64,000 bases of DNA from Phycisphaerales bacterium (GTDB lineage Bacteria; Planctomycetota; Phycisphaerae; Phycisphaerales; UBA1924): contig JADLFE010000033.1 in assembly GCA_020845755.1 (NCBI GenBank), positions 520,498 through 584,497 of the forward strand. Reading direction: 5' to 3'. The notes below the pieces were generated by a model. The model had not been told where the DNA came from. It saw nothing but the letters and a program-made list of their open reading frames with translations, and ran no database searches. Position 1 is the first letter of the stretch. The number at the start of each line of letters is the position of its first letter. Positions 35,931 to 45,100 of the stretch are shown here, in pieces. The translations under genes were made by a program, and so were the position numbers.

Positions 35931-38627
35931 ATGGCTGAGATCAGCAGAACGGCACTCTTCGGCAAACTCAACCCGATCGCCTACAAGGCGCTCGAAAACG
36001 CGACGGTCTTCTGCAAACTGCGCGGCAATCCGTACGTGGAGATCGTTCACTGGCTCCATCAACTCATGCAGTTGCAGGACTCCGACCTCCACCGCGTCAT
36101 CCGCCACTTCGACCTCAACGCCAGCAGGCTCGCCGCCGACACACAGGCCGCCCTCGATCGCCTTCCCCGCGGCGCCACCAGCATCAGCGATCTCTCCGGG
36201 CACTTCGAGGAGGTGATGGAGCGCTCGTGGGTCTACGCCTCGCTCATGTTCAAGGAGTTTCAGGTGCGCACCGGGCACGTCGTGCTCGCGATGGTGAAGC
36301 ACACGCACCTCCGCAACATCCTGCTCGGCGTTTCCAAGGAGTTCGAGAAGATCAAGGGCGAGGCGCTGTCGGACGACATGGCCAAGATCACCTCGGGCTC
36401 GCCCGAGGAGGCCCAGCCCCCCAGCGACGGGAGCGGCATGGGCGCGGGCGCCGGCGCGTCGCCCGGCGAGTCGTCGGGCGCGATGGCGCCGGCCGCCATG
36501 GGCAAGGAAGAGGCCCTCAAGAAGTACTGCAAGGACCTCACCGAGAACGCCCGCTCCGGCAAGATGGACCCCATCGTCGGACGCGACGAGGAAATCCGCC
36601 AGTGCATCGACATCCTGATGCGCCGCCGTCAGAACAACCCGCTCCTCACCGGCGAGGCGGGCGTGGGCAAGACCGCCGTTGTCGAGGGATTCGCGCAGCG
36701 CATCGTCAAGGGCGACGTCCCGCCGCAACTCAAGGACGTGCGGATGCTCGAACTCGACATCGGTCTGCTCCAGGCCGGCGCCAGCATGAAGGGCGAGTTT
36801 GAGAATCGCCTCCGCCAGGTCATCGACGAGGTGCAGGGCTCACCCAAGCCCATCATCCTCTTCATCGACGAGGCCCACACGCTCATGGGCGCGGGCGGAC
36901 AGGCCGGCACCGGCGACGCCGCCCAGTTGCTCAAGCCCGCGCTGGCCCGCGGCACGCTCCGCACCATCGCCGCCACGACGCAGAGCGAGTACAAGCAGCA
37001 CATCGAGAAGGACCCCGCGATGACGCGGCGCTTCCAGGTCGTCAAGGTCGACGAACCCGACGAGAAGAAATGCCTCCTGATGATCCGCGGCCTGGCAAAC
37101 GTGATGGAGAAGCACTTCAAGGTGCAGGTGCTCGACGAGGCGCTCGACGCCGCCGTCAAACTCTCGCACCGCTACATCCAGGGGCGATTCCTCCCCGACA
37201 AGGCGGTCAGCCTGATCGATACGGCGTGCGCCCGGGTGGCGGTGAGCCTGCACGCCACGCCCGCCGAGGTCGACGACGCGCGCAAGAACATCGATGCGAT
37301 CGAACGAGAGATCGAGATCATCGATCGCGAACTGGCGACCGGCATCGACCACGACAAGCGTCGGGCTGAACTGGGCCAGGACCTCGCCCGGGAGCAGGCA
37401 CGCCTGAAGGACCTCGAAGAGAAGTTCGCCAAGGAAAAGGTGGTCGTCGAGAAGATCCTCGCGATCCGCTCGCAGCTCCGCGGCACGGGCGACGGCAAGG
37501 TCGATTCGCCCTCCGCGCCCGCGCTCACCGACGCCGACCGCGAGAAGCACAAGGAGGACCTCAAGAAACTTCAGGCCGAACTCACCGCGCTGCAGGGCGA
37601 GCATCCCATGATCCTTCCCAGCGTCGACGGACAGGCCGTCGCCGCCGTCATCGCTGATTGGACCGGCATCCCCGTCGGGCGCATGGTGAAAAACGAGGTC
37701 GAAGCGACGCTCAAACTCGCCGATACCCTCGCCAAGCGCATCATCGGACAGCGCCACGCGCTGGACATGATCACCGATCGCATCCGCACCGCGCGCACCG
37801 GGCTCGAGAATCCCAACAAGCCCGTCGGCGTCTTCCTCTTGGCCGGGCCCAGCGGCGTCGGCAAGACCGAGACCGCCCTCGCGCTCGCCGAGGCGCTCTA
37901 CGGCGGAGAAGAGTCCGTCATTACCATCAACATGAGCGAGTACCAGGAAGCCCATAAGGTCTCACTCCTCATGGGCTCGCCCCCCGGGTATGTCGGCTAC
38001 GGCAAGGGCGGCGTGATGACCGAGGCCGTCCGGCGCAAGCCGTATTCCGTGCTCCTCCTCGACGAGGTCGAGAAGGCCCACGCGGACATCCACGAGGTCT
38101 TCTTCCAGGTCTTCGACAAGGGCTGGATGAAGGACTCCGAGGGCGTCGACATCAACTTCCGCAACACCATCATCCTGCTCACCACCAACGTGGGCACGGA
38201 CATGATCGCGAATCTGTGCAAGGACCCGGCCCTGATGCCCGACCCCAAGGCCTTGACCGAGGCGCTCAACGAGCCCCTCCGCAAGGTCTTCCCGCTGGCT
38301 CTCCTGGGGCGCATGGTCGTGATCCCGTACTACCCGCTCTCGGACGACGTGATCAAGAACATCGCGCGCCTGCAGCTGGGGCGGATCGGCAAGCGCGTGC
38401 AGGAGGGGCACAAGATCCCCTTCGAGTTCGATCCCTCCGTGCTCGACGCGATCGTGGCGCGGTGCACGGAGCGCGAGTCGGGCGGGCGCATGATCGACAA
38501 GATCCTGACCAATTCGATCCTGCCGCGCCTGAGCAACGAGTTCCTGTCTCGCTTGGCGGAGGGGAGCAAGGTGGCGCGCGTGAAGATCACCGTTCAGGAC
38601 GGCGACTTCGCGTATATGTTCGATTGA
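35931..38627 (+). CDS. clpV: T6SS sheath-recycling AAA+ ATPase ClpV (TssH)
   Basis: An 898-residue Clp/Hsp100 ATPase. It has an N-domain with Clp-N-like repeats (about 1-165), a Gly/Ala/Pro-rich linker (about 160-188), a first AAA+ module with Walker A GEAGVGKT (241-248) and LFIDEAHTLMGAG, a coiled M-domain (about 440-540), and a second module with GPSGVGKT (639-646), LLLDEVEKAH and a C-terminal ClpB-type D2 domain. The housekeeping ClpB is similar, but the position directly after tssG and the SLLMGSPPGYVGYGKGG form fit ClpV. It unfolds contracted TssBC sheaths in the cytoplasm. Confidence 0.95.
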   Translation: MAEISRTALFGKLNPIAYKALENATVFCKLRGNPYVEIVHWLHQLMQLQDSDLHRVIRHFDLNASRLAADTQAALDRLPRGATSISDLSGHFEEVMERSWVYASLMFKEFQVRTGHVVLAMVKHTHLRNILLGVSKEFEKIKGEALSDDMAKITSGSPEEAQPPSDGSGMGAGAGASPGESSGAMAPAAMGKEEALKKYCKDLTENARSGKMDPIVGRDEEIRQCIDILMRRRQNNPLLTGEAGVGKTAVVEGFAQRIVKGDVPPQLKDVRMLELDIGLLQAGASMKGEFENRLRQVIDEVQGSPKPIILFIDEAHTLMGAGGQAGTGDAAQLLKPALARGTLRTIAATTQSEYKQHIEKDPAMTRRFQVVKVDEPDEKKCLLMIRGLANVMEKHFKVQVLDEALDAAVKLSHRYIQGRFLPDKAVSLIDTACARVAVSLHATPAEVDDARKNIDAIEREIEIIDRELATGIDHDKRRAELGQDLAREQARLKDLEEKFAKEKVVVEKILAIRSQLRGTGDGKVDSPSAPALTDADREKHKEDLKKLQAELTALQGEHPMILPSVDGQAVAAVIADWTGIPVGRMVKNEVEATLKLADTLAKRIIGQRHALDMITDRIRTARTGLENPNKPVGVFLLAGPSGVGKTETALALAEALYGGEESVITINMSEYQEAHKVSLLMGSPPGYVGYGKGGVMTEAVRRKPYSVLLLDEVEKAHADIHEVFFQVFDKGWMKDSEGVDINFRNTIILLTTNVGTDMIANLCKDPALMPDPKALTEALNEPLRKVFPLALLGRMVVIPYYPLSDDVIKNIARLQLGRIGKRVQEGHKIPFEFDPSVLDAIVARCTERESGGRMIDKILTNSILPRLSNEFLSRLAEGSKVARVKITVQDGDFAYMFD

Positions 38628-38658
38628 TCCGAAGCGCCCGGGGCTCGGGGAGTGTGCG

Positions 38659-39684
38659 GTGCTGACATCGGAGCAACTCGAGCGTTTGGCTGATGTGCTC
38701 TATCAGGAGCCGGATCTTTACGGCTGCAAGGTCGTCTATTTCCATCGCGGCGTGCTCATCATCGTCCGCCCGGGCATCATCCCATCGGTCAATTACGATC
38801 GCGTGGTGGTCATCGAGGAGACCGAGGAACGCGGCGGGATGTCGCGCGACGCACTCTCTCGTTCTGTTCGTCAGGTCTCCGATTCGTCCGGCTCCTCGCG
38901 GGCCGAATCCACGCGGATCTCCAATCGTTCACGCATCGGTTCGGAGTTGGTCGGCGTCGGGCTGTCGTGCGGCATGGCGGTGATCTCCGGCGTGGGCGTC
39001 GTTGGAGGCGCCGCGGCTGAGGTGCCGTCGGCTGGAACATCGACCATCCTGGTCGTCGCCGCCTGGACCGGCTTCGTCACCTCGGGTCTTCAGTGCCTGA
39101 ACGGCGTCGTGCGCGTCTCCGAGGCGGTCCAGAACCCCGACGGAAGTTCGCTGCAGGAATGGGATTCCAACGTCGTCTACTCCTACGCCACCAACATCGT
39201 CGACGCCCTGGGCGTTATCTCGGGCGGTGTGGCCGTCGCTGGCTCGGTGCGCGGCGTGCTCAGGGTGCTGCAGACCCGCGGCGCTCTGGTCACCGCGGAG
39301 GAACTCTCACGCATGTCGGCCGCCAGCCGCACGCGCGCCATCCGCGACGCCGTCGCAAGAGTCGGGCGATCGCAGGAAGGGCGGCGCGAACTCCGCGAGG
39401 CCATGCGTGCCGCGGGGCTGACAGAGCGCGAGGCCGACGCCGCCCTCTCGTCCGCGGGATACATCGGCCGCACGCAGGTCGTCCGACGCGTGGTCTCCGA
39501 GCAGATGGCGCGACGCCTCGGCGACGCCATGGGTCAGGCTCGTTCCGACGCGATCATGCTCGGCGCTGGCGTCGCAATCTCCGGAACTTCCCCGCGCCAT
39601 ACCGGCTCTGGGAGCGGTTCGGTCCGAACCATGATGCTGTATTTCCACATCGTCGATCCCGATGAGCCCTACGAGAGCCCGTAG
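38659..39684 (+). CDS. Unknown T6SS-linked protein with Gly-rich hydrophobic core, candidate effector
   Basis: A 341-residue protein starting at GTG 31 bases after clpV. Residues 1-60 form a small alpha/beta-looking region with no signal peptide. Residues about 95-215 contain two Gly/Ala/Val-rich hydrophobic stretches (LVGVGLSCGMAVISGVGVVGGAAAE as the first block's start; NIVDALGVISGGVAVAGSV as the second) that could insert into membranes. Residues 225-300 are charged helices. This layout resembles small T6SS-neighbourhood proteins often mislabelled 'NAD synthetase' beside vgrG genes, but that is from memory only. Its place between clpV and vgrG is where effectors or adaptors usually lie. The function is not established. 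Confidence 0.7.
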   Translation: MLTSEQLERLADVLYQEPDLYGCKVVYFHRGVLIIVRPGIIPSVNYDRVVVIEETEERGGMSRDALSRSVRQVSDSSGSSRAESTRISNRSRIGSELVGVGLSCGMAVISGVGVVGGAAAEVPSAGTSTILVVAAWTGFVTSGLQCLNGVVRVSEAVQNPDGSSLQEWDSNVVYSYATNIVDALGVISGGVAVAGSVRGVLRVLQTRGALVTAEELSRMSAASRTRAIRDAVARVGRSQEGRRELREAMRAAGLTEREADAALSSAGYIGRTQVVRRVVSEQMARRLGDAMGQARSDAIMLGAGVAISGTSPRHTGSGSGSVRTMMLYFHIVDPDEPYESP

Positions 39685-39908
39685 AGACAACCTTCGCCCG
39701 TCGACCAAGCCCGAACTTGAACGGGCCCAAGCGCGTGCGGCCGCCCATTCTGTCTGTCTTTATGGTGCCCCGCCCACGCCATTCCGTCGGCGCGGTACGC
39801 TGTGTGTCCGCGGGTTGGCCGGTCCGCGCCAGGCACGCCCAGCACGGTCGTCATCGTTGTTCGCCAAGACCGGCCCAAGCCGGTAGGTCGTTGTGAGGGA
39901 GATAGTGG

Positions 39909-42900
39909 ATGGCCGGTGACGACGTCCAACTCAACCGCGATATTGCGATCTCGACCGACGCCGGCGACGGTGCCTTCATGCTTCTGGAATTGCGGGTCAA
40001 CGAGGAACTCGGCCGACTCTTCCGCATCGAGGCCGTCGTACGCGCCCAGCGCGCCAACATCAACCTCGACGGGCTCCTGGGCACCAACGCCACCGCCCGC
40101 GTCACCGTCAAGCAGGGTGTGGAGCGTTACTTCAACGGCATCATCAGCCGCATCTCGCGTTCGGGTGAAAAGAACACCGAACTCGATTACACGCTCGTCA
40201 TCGTGCCGCAGATCTGGCTGGCGACGCGCGAGACCGACTGCGTCATCTACCAGAACCAGAAGGTCCCAGACATCATCAAGGAGTACCTCGAGTACTACGA
40301 CGTGGTGGTCGACGACCAGATCAAGGGCACCTACCGCACCTGGGAGAACTGCGTTCAGTACCGCGAGAGTGATTTCAACTTCATCTCGCGCCTGATGGAG
40401 CAGGAGGGCATCTCGTACTTCTTCAAGCACGAGAACGGCGCCCACAAGATGGTGCTCTGCGACGATCCGCTCTCGCACAAGCCCCTCCCCAACATCCCTG
40501 AGGTCGAGTTCTTCCCGCCCAACCCGTCCGTGCCACCACCCGCCAATTCGCTCTCGGACTGGACCTTCGACGCCGACCTCGAATCCGCCAGCGTCGCCCT
40601 CAACGACTTTGATTTCAAGGCGCCGACCAAGAACCTCAAGACAACGCGCGGCGTGGAGGTCCCCGGCATCTCCGCCGACCGCGAAATCTACGATCATCCC
40701 GGCGAGTACACCGAGGTCGCCGACGGTGAGGTGCAGGTCCGCGTCCGCGCCGAGGAAATCGCCGCTCACGCCATGGGCTGGTCCGCTTCCGGCAACTGCC
40801 GAGACATCTACGCCGGCGGTACGTTCAAACTCAAGGACCCAAGCGAGGTCCTCCGCGACGCCGAGCGCGCCGAATACCTCGCCATCGCGTCCACGCTCAT
40901 CGCCATCCAAAACCTCGACGAATCAGGCTCCGGCGGCGGCGGCTCGATCTCCTGCACGCTCCGCGCCATCAAGTCCGATCGCGCGTTCCGCCCCAATCGC
41001 TCTACGCCCAAGCCCGTCGTCCCGGGCCCCCAGACCGCCATCGTTGTCGGGCCCGACGGCCAGGAATTGCAGGTCGATGACTTCGGCCGCGTCCGCGTTC
41101 GCTTCATGTGGGACCGCTACGGCGCCGAAAAGCCTCAGGACTCGTCCGCCTGGATCCGCGTCTCCCAGCCCTGGGCCGGCAAGAGCTACGGCGCCATGTT
41201 CATCCCCCGCGTCGGGCACGAAGTCATCGTCGAGTTCCTCGAGGGCGATCCCGACCGGCCGATCATCACCGGACGCGTCTATAACTTCGACAACAAGGTC
41301 CCCTACGCCCTCCCCGCCAACAAGACCATCAGCACCATCCGTACCGACTCCTCGCCCCACTCCGGCGGCTACCACGAGATCCGCTTCGAGGACAAGGACG
41401 GCAGCGAACAACTCATGATCCACGCCCAGAGGCGCATGGATCTCACCGTCAAGGCCAGCCTCTACGAGAGCGCCTACGGCAACCGCGAAGAGATCGTCGG
41501 GCACGAGGACAAGGGCGACCACAACACGCTGGTGTGTGGCGACACCAACGATCACCGCAAGAAGGGCACCTTCTACAAGATCGAGAAGGTCGTCAACAAG
41601 ACCGTCGTCGAGGATGTCGTCGAGGACTTCCAGAAGAAGCAGACCACCAAGGTCGCCGATCGATACACCCTCAACGCCAAGGAAATCGTCGAAGAATCCA
41701 GCGACAAACTGAGCCTCAAGAGCGGCAAGATCACCATCCAGGGCTCCTCGGGCGTGCATCTCAAGGCCGGCGATATCTGCATCGAGGGCACCCAGTCCGT
41801 CAACCTCAAGTGCGGCGGGAACTTCGTCGTGATCGATCCCGCGGGTGTCACGATCAAGGGCACGACGGTGATGATCAACTCGGGCGGATCGGCCAAGGCG
41901 GCCGACGGCCCGGAGAGCGCGCAAGACGCGACCATCGAAGAGCCGATCGACGCCGCGGCCGCGACCACCGCCGTGCCCGGGAGCGCCACGGGCCACGGTG
42001 GAGGCGGGCACACCCGCACCCGAGCCCGGCGCACCGTCACGATGGTCCACGCCCCCGAGCCGCCGCCGCCACCGACGCCGGGCACCATCGATCGCGGACC
42101 CAACAACACCGCCGACGAGATCGAACTCGTCGAGGTCGTCGAGGTGACAGGCACCAAGGCCGCCGGAACCCCCACCGCGCCCACCGAGAATCGCCGCCAA
42201 TACATCAACCTGAACCGCACCGTGAGCGGCAATCAGGTGAAGCAGAACGGGCGCGTGATTCTGGTGAAGGCCCGGATCCGCTGGCGCGATTCTGCCAAGA
42301 CAGATTCGTTGGCCGGAAAGAAGATCCGCTTCTACAACGTCCCCGACGCGGGCAACCGCGACCAGGCCCAACTGCGCAGCGATCTCCGCTGCGGATTCGA
42401 CGGGCCCGCCATCGCCGACGTGAAGGTCGAGACCACCCAGGCCGATGGCTGGACCGCCGTCGTCGAGTTCCACACCTCCCGCTTCGGCGGCGACATATTC
42501 AACCTCAAGGCGACGCTCGAAACAACCAGCACCGGCGGGCTCGACGCGGGCACGTACAACGTGTGGCGCAAGATCCTCTACGAGGTCGACAACATGGCAC
42601 GCCCCGGCGGGGGGAGTTACTCGGATATCTCCACCGGCATCCAGAACGACCTGATCGCCAAGCACGCCGGCGTTTTCAACGAGGTCGTCGCGGTGGGACA
42701 GGACAGCACCCCCGCCCACAAGCGCGTCCACGACACCAACGACGCCATCACCTTCGCCAGCAACTGCGCCCAGGGCGCCGGCAACAACTACTTCCACCTC
42801 GTCTACGTCGACACCATCACGATGGGCACCGAAGACAAGTCCATCAACTTCAACAACTACACCGCCGGCAATCCCGCCAACAGGCTCACCGGCTCGATCC

Positions 42901-43493
42901 CCGCGGGCGACGCGGAGTTCTTCACCAACGAGCCCGCGTGGATCCGCTCCGCCACCTGGGTCGACGCCAACGACGCCACACGCACCGGCAACATCCCCGC
43001 CGCCAAGTTCTCCACCCCACGCTCGACCGGCGAATACGCTCGCCCCGCCAGCGAAGGCGGGGACTACGACCGCTGGGAGTTCGACTTTGATCTCGGCGGC
43101 ACGGGCATCAACAACGGCGACACTGTCAACATCACCATCAACTACCGCTGCCGCAACATGCTCAGCGGCGTGCAGACCGGCCAGTCCACCACCGTCGGCA
43201 TGCGCTTCCGCGAACGCCGCCACCGCGAGGATAACTCGTTCGACGTCGCCAATGCCACCCTCCAGACCTCCGTTCACGAGTCGACCCACGCGTTCGGCCT
43301 GGCCTCCACCAAACTCCCGACCGGCGCCGCCAACCCCGCCATCGACGGCTCCAACGCCCACTGCACCTTCAACGCCACCTGCGTCATGACCCCCGCGCTC
43401 CACGAGCACACAGACCTGTGCCCGCGCTGCCAGGAAAACGTCCGCGCCCGAAACCTCGCAACCCTCCCCGTCGATACCGACGCCGCGATGTAG
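39909..43493 (+). CDS. vgrG: VgrG spike protein with C-terminal archaemetzincin-like protease extension
   Basis: A 1194-residue VgrG (TssI). Residues about 1-340 are the gp27-like base, about 375-460 the gp5-like OB domain (PDGQELQVDDFGRVRVRFMW), and 490-665 the beta-needle. A Pro-rich linker near 714-722 leads to a unique extension of about 465 residues. Its end has a zinc-peptidase motif HESTHAFG (His1123, Glu1124, His1127, Gly1130), then HC (1151-1152), Cys1158, the CVM Met1160, and CPRC (1171-1174). Archaemetzincins have the same order (HExxHxxGxxHC, CxM, CxxC) but without the 20-residue gap after Gly1130. Between linker and motif lies an Asn/Gly-rich beta region of unknown function. ATG 39909 has GAGGGAGA upstream. 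This is a likely evolved VgrG delivering a protease; activity is not proven. Confidence 0.93.
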   Translation: MAGDDVQLNRDIAISTDAGDGAFMLLELRVNEELGRLFRIEAVVRAQRANINLDGLLGTNATARVTVKQGVERYFNGIISRISRSGEKNTELDYTLVIVPQIWLATRETDCVIYQNQKVPDIIKEYLEYYDVVVDDQIKGTYRTWENCVQYRESDFNFISRLMEQEGISYFFKHENGAHKMVLCDDPLSHKPLPNIPEVEFFPPNPSVPPPANSLSDWTFDADLESASVALNDFDFKAPTKNLKTTRGVEVPGISADREIYDHPGEYTEVADGEVQVRVRAEEIAAHAMGWSASGNCRDIYAGGTFKLKDPSEVLRDAERAEYLAIASTLIAIQNLDESGSGGGGSISCTLRAIKSDRAFRPNRSTPKPVVPGPQTAIVVGPDGQELQVDDFGRVRVRFMWDRYGAEKPQDSSAWIRVSQPWAGKSYGAMFIPRVGHEVIVEFLEGDPDRPIITGRVYNFDNKVPYALPANKTISTIRTDSSPHSGGYHEIRFEDKDGSEQLMIHAQRRMDLTVKASLYESAYGNREEIVGHEDKGDHNTLVCGDTNDHRKKGTFYKIEKVVNKTVVEDVVEDFQKKQTTKVADRYTLNAKEIVEESSDKLSLKSGKITIQGSSGVHLKAGDICIEGTQSVNLKCGGNFVVIDPAGVTIKGTTVMINSGGSAKAADGPESAQDATIEEPIDAAAATTAVPGSATGHGGGGHTRTRARRTVTMVHAPEPPPPPTPGTIDRGPNNTADEIELVEVVEVTGTKAAGTPTAPTENRRQYINLNRTVSGNQVKQNGRVILVKARIRWRDSAKTDSLAGKKIRFYNVPDAGNRDQAQLRSDLRCGFDGPAIADVKVETTQADGWTAVVEFHTSRFGGDIFNLKATLETTSTGGLDAGTYNVWRKILYEVDNMARPGGGSYSDISTGIQNDLIAKHAGVFNEVVAVGQDSTPAHKRVHDTNDAITFASNCAQGAGNNYFHLVYVDTITMGTEDKSINFNNYTAGNPANRLTGSIPAGDAEFFTNEPAWIRSATWVDANDATRTGNIPAAKFSTPRSTGEYARPASEGGDYDRWEFDFDLGGTGINNGDTVNITINYRCRNMLSGVQTGQSTTVGMRFRERRHREDNSFDVANATLQTSVHESTHAFGLASTKLPTGAANPAIDGSNAHCTFNATCVMTPALHEHTDLCPRCQENVRARNLATLPVDTDAAM

Positions 43494-43532
43494 TCCAATC
43501 AACTCGCGCGCCCATTGCCCACGGTTGACCAC

Positions 43533-44468
43533 ATGCAGACAACCAAACCAGAACGCGTCGCGATCCCCTCCATCTTCGGCGATGGCGTGCCACGCTGTCC
43601 CCAGATCCCCGCCAAGCCCGCGCTGCTGATGAACGTCGTGCCCGCGGCACGCGACGGCGCGCCCACGACCGCCGCCCTGGGCGCGGTCGCCCTCACGCCG
43701 CGCCAGTCGCAGGTCTACGGCGCCAAGTCCGACCAGTTCCTCCGGCTGATCGCGTTTGATTCACTCACCGGCCAACTCTGGCAGCGCACCACGATGCGCC
43801 CGCACTCGGCACCGATCGGGCCCGCCCGCGCCTTCAACCCCGCCAAGCCACCACGCCCACCGTCGGGCGCGCTTGTCCCCGATGCCTACGCCCACCAGTT
43901 CGCCGTCGATCTTCCCGCCGCCCTCTCGCTCCCCGCCGATGCCGCACGCTACACCTGCGTCGCGTGGCTCGACGAACTCGTCAGCGATTCGAGCGTGTGT
44001 CTCGTCGACGAGAACAAGGCACGCTTCGGCGTGCCGCCCGTGTCGCCAGAGCCCGCCAGCGGAACGCCGGTTCACATCCGCGCCGTCACCGGTTCGCCCG
44101 AGCGTGCCGACGGCAAACTCGTCCTCAAGGTTGCTCCATCCGACGGAGATGGAAAGATCGGACGCGTGCTGGGCTCGATCGGGCCCGGCGTTCTGCCCAG
44201 GGTCGCGCCGGGTGTGGCCGCCGCGCCCAAGTACCTTGCGGTCATGCTCGTCTCGGCCCTCACACACCAGTTTGTGTGCAAGGTCGCGCGTCTGCCCGGC
44301 GCGGTCTTTGACGAGACCGGCTGTGGCGAGTTCGACTTTGAAGCGATCGATTTCTTCCCCGACGCCAAATGGCGCTACGACAAGCCCGAGCCGTGCTTTG
44401 CCGTCTGCATCGCCGGCGGCGCTGTGTCGAACGCGCTGACGATCATGCCCGAAGGTTGGAAAGACTGA
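43533..44468 (+). CDS. Unknown protein downstream of vgrG, candidate immunity or adaptor
   Basis: A 311-residue protein from ATG 43533, 39 bases after vgrG; an upstream TTG at 43515 would add six residues. No signal peptide, no clear membrane segment, no PAAR motif set and no domain I recognise. Proline-rich stretches occur near 90-115 ([20 protein letters not shown]) and the second half is beta-rich with Cys pairs (FVCKVA, TGCGEF, CFAVC). Gene position right after an effector-bearing vgrG suits an immunity protein or a chaperone/adaptor for the spike. Without a known homologue I cannot choose between these. Confidence 0.7.
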   Translation: MQTTKPERVAIPSIFGDGVPRCPQIPAKPALLMNVVPAARDGAPTTAALGAVALTPRQSQVYGAKSDQFLRLIAFDSLTGQLWQRTTMRPHSAPIGPARAFNPAKPPRPPSGALVPDAYAHQFAVDLPAALSLPADAARYTCVAWLDELVSDSSVCLVDENKARFGVPPVSPEPASGTPVHIRAVTGSPERADGKLVLKVAPSDGDGKIGRVLGSIGPGVLPRVAPGVAAAPKYLAVMLVSALTHQFVCKVARLPGAVFDETGCGEFDFEAIDFFPDAKWRYDKPEPCFAVCIAGGAVSNALTIMPEGWKD

Positions 44469-44517
44469 ACGGCGGAAATCCGCGGCGCGGCTAAACTGCC
44501 CGCGACAGGAGCCGCGC

Positions 44518-45072
44518 ATGGGCAAAAAGGCCGCCACAGAATCCGGTTCTGCTTCTACCTCAGACGCGAGCGGCTCGCCGCCCCCCGGCGCGCTGGTCGG
44601 CGTCATCATGGGCTCGCGCTCCGACTGGGAGACGATGCAGCACGCCGACGCGACGCTCGATGAACTGGGCGTTGCGCACGAGTGCATGGTGGTCTCGGCC
44701 CATCGCACACCCGACTGGCTCTTCGAGTACGCCGCCGGCGCCGAGTCGCGCGGGATCGAGGTCATCATCGCCGGCGCGGGCGGGGCGGCGCACCTCCCGG
44801 GCATGTGCGCCAGCAAGTGCGTCATCCCCGTGCTGGGCGTGCCCGTCGAGAGCAAGTCGCTCAAGGGCATGGACTCGCTTCTCTCGATCGTGCAGATGCC
44901 CGGAGGCGTGCCGGTCGGGACGCTGGCGATCGGCAAGGCCGGTGCGATCAACGCCGCCATCCTCGCCGCGTCCATCGTGTCCGCGTCGCGCCCCGCGCTG
45001 CGCGACAAGCTCCGCGCGTTCAGAAGAGCCCAGACCGACAAGGTGCTGGGTGATCGCGATCCGAGGAAGTAG
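44518..45072 (+). CDS. purE: N5-carboxyaminoimidazole ribonucleotide mutase PurE
   Basis: A 184-residue class I PurE, converting N5-CAIR to CAIR in purine biosynthesis. The signature GSRSDWETM (32-40) and SAHRTPDW are present, along with the Gly-rich [11 protein letters not shown] core and GVPVESK. The first 24 residues are an extra Ser/Ala-rich tail. The 49-base gap from the T6SS end holds a TAAACT -10-like element (44492-44497) without a good -35. PurK, which makes its substrate, is encoded on the opposite strand and converges on it 28 bases away, an arrangement that differs from the usual purEK operon. Confidence 0.95.
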   Translation: MGKKAATESGSASTSDASGSPPPGALVGVIMGSRSDWETMQHADATLDELGVAHECMVVSAHRTPDWLFEYAAGAESRGIEVIIAGAGGAAHLPGMCASKCVIPVLGVPVESKSLKGMDSLLSIVQMPGGVPVGTLAIGKAGAINAAILAASIVSASRPALRDKLRAFRRAQTDKVLGDRDPRK

Positions 45073-45100
45073 AAAGCGTTGAACGCAGAGGTCGACGCTC

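Noticed and set aside
38659..39684. Naming the 341-residue protein an NAD synthetase
   Set aside because: No PP-loop ATPase motif or other NAD synthetase feature is present; the resemblance is only to proteins mislabelled that way.
39796..39801. TACGCT as promoter of vgrG (and the same motif before tssB)
   Set aside because: The -10 resemblance is partial and no -35 is found at a suitable distance in either case.
40923..43532. Open frame of 869 codons antisense to vgrG
   Set aside because: Val/Gly/Asp/Ala-rich composition typical of the reverse complement of a high-GC gene; the sense strand has clear VgrG domains.
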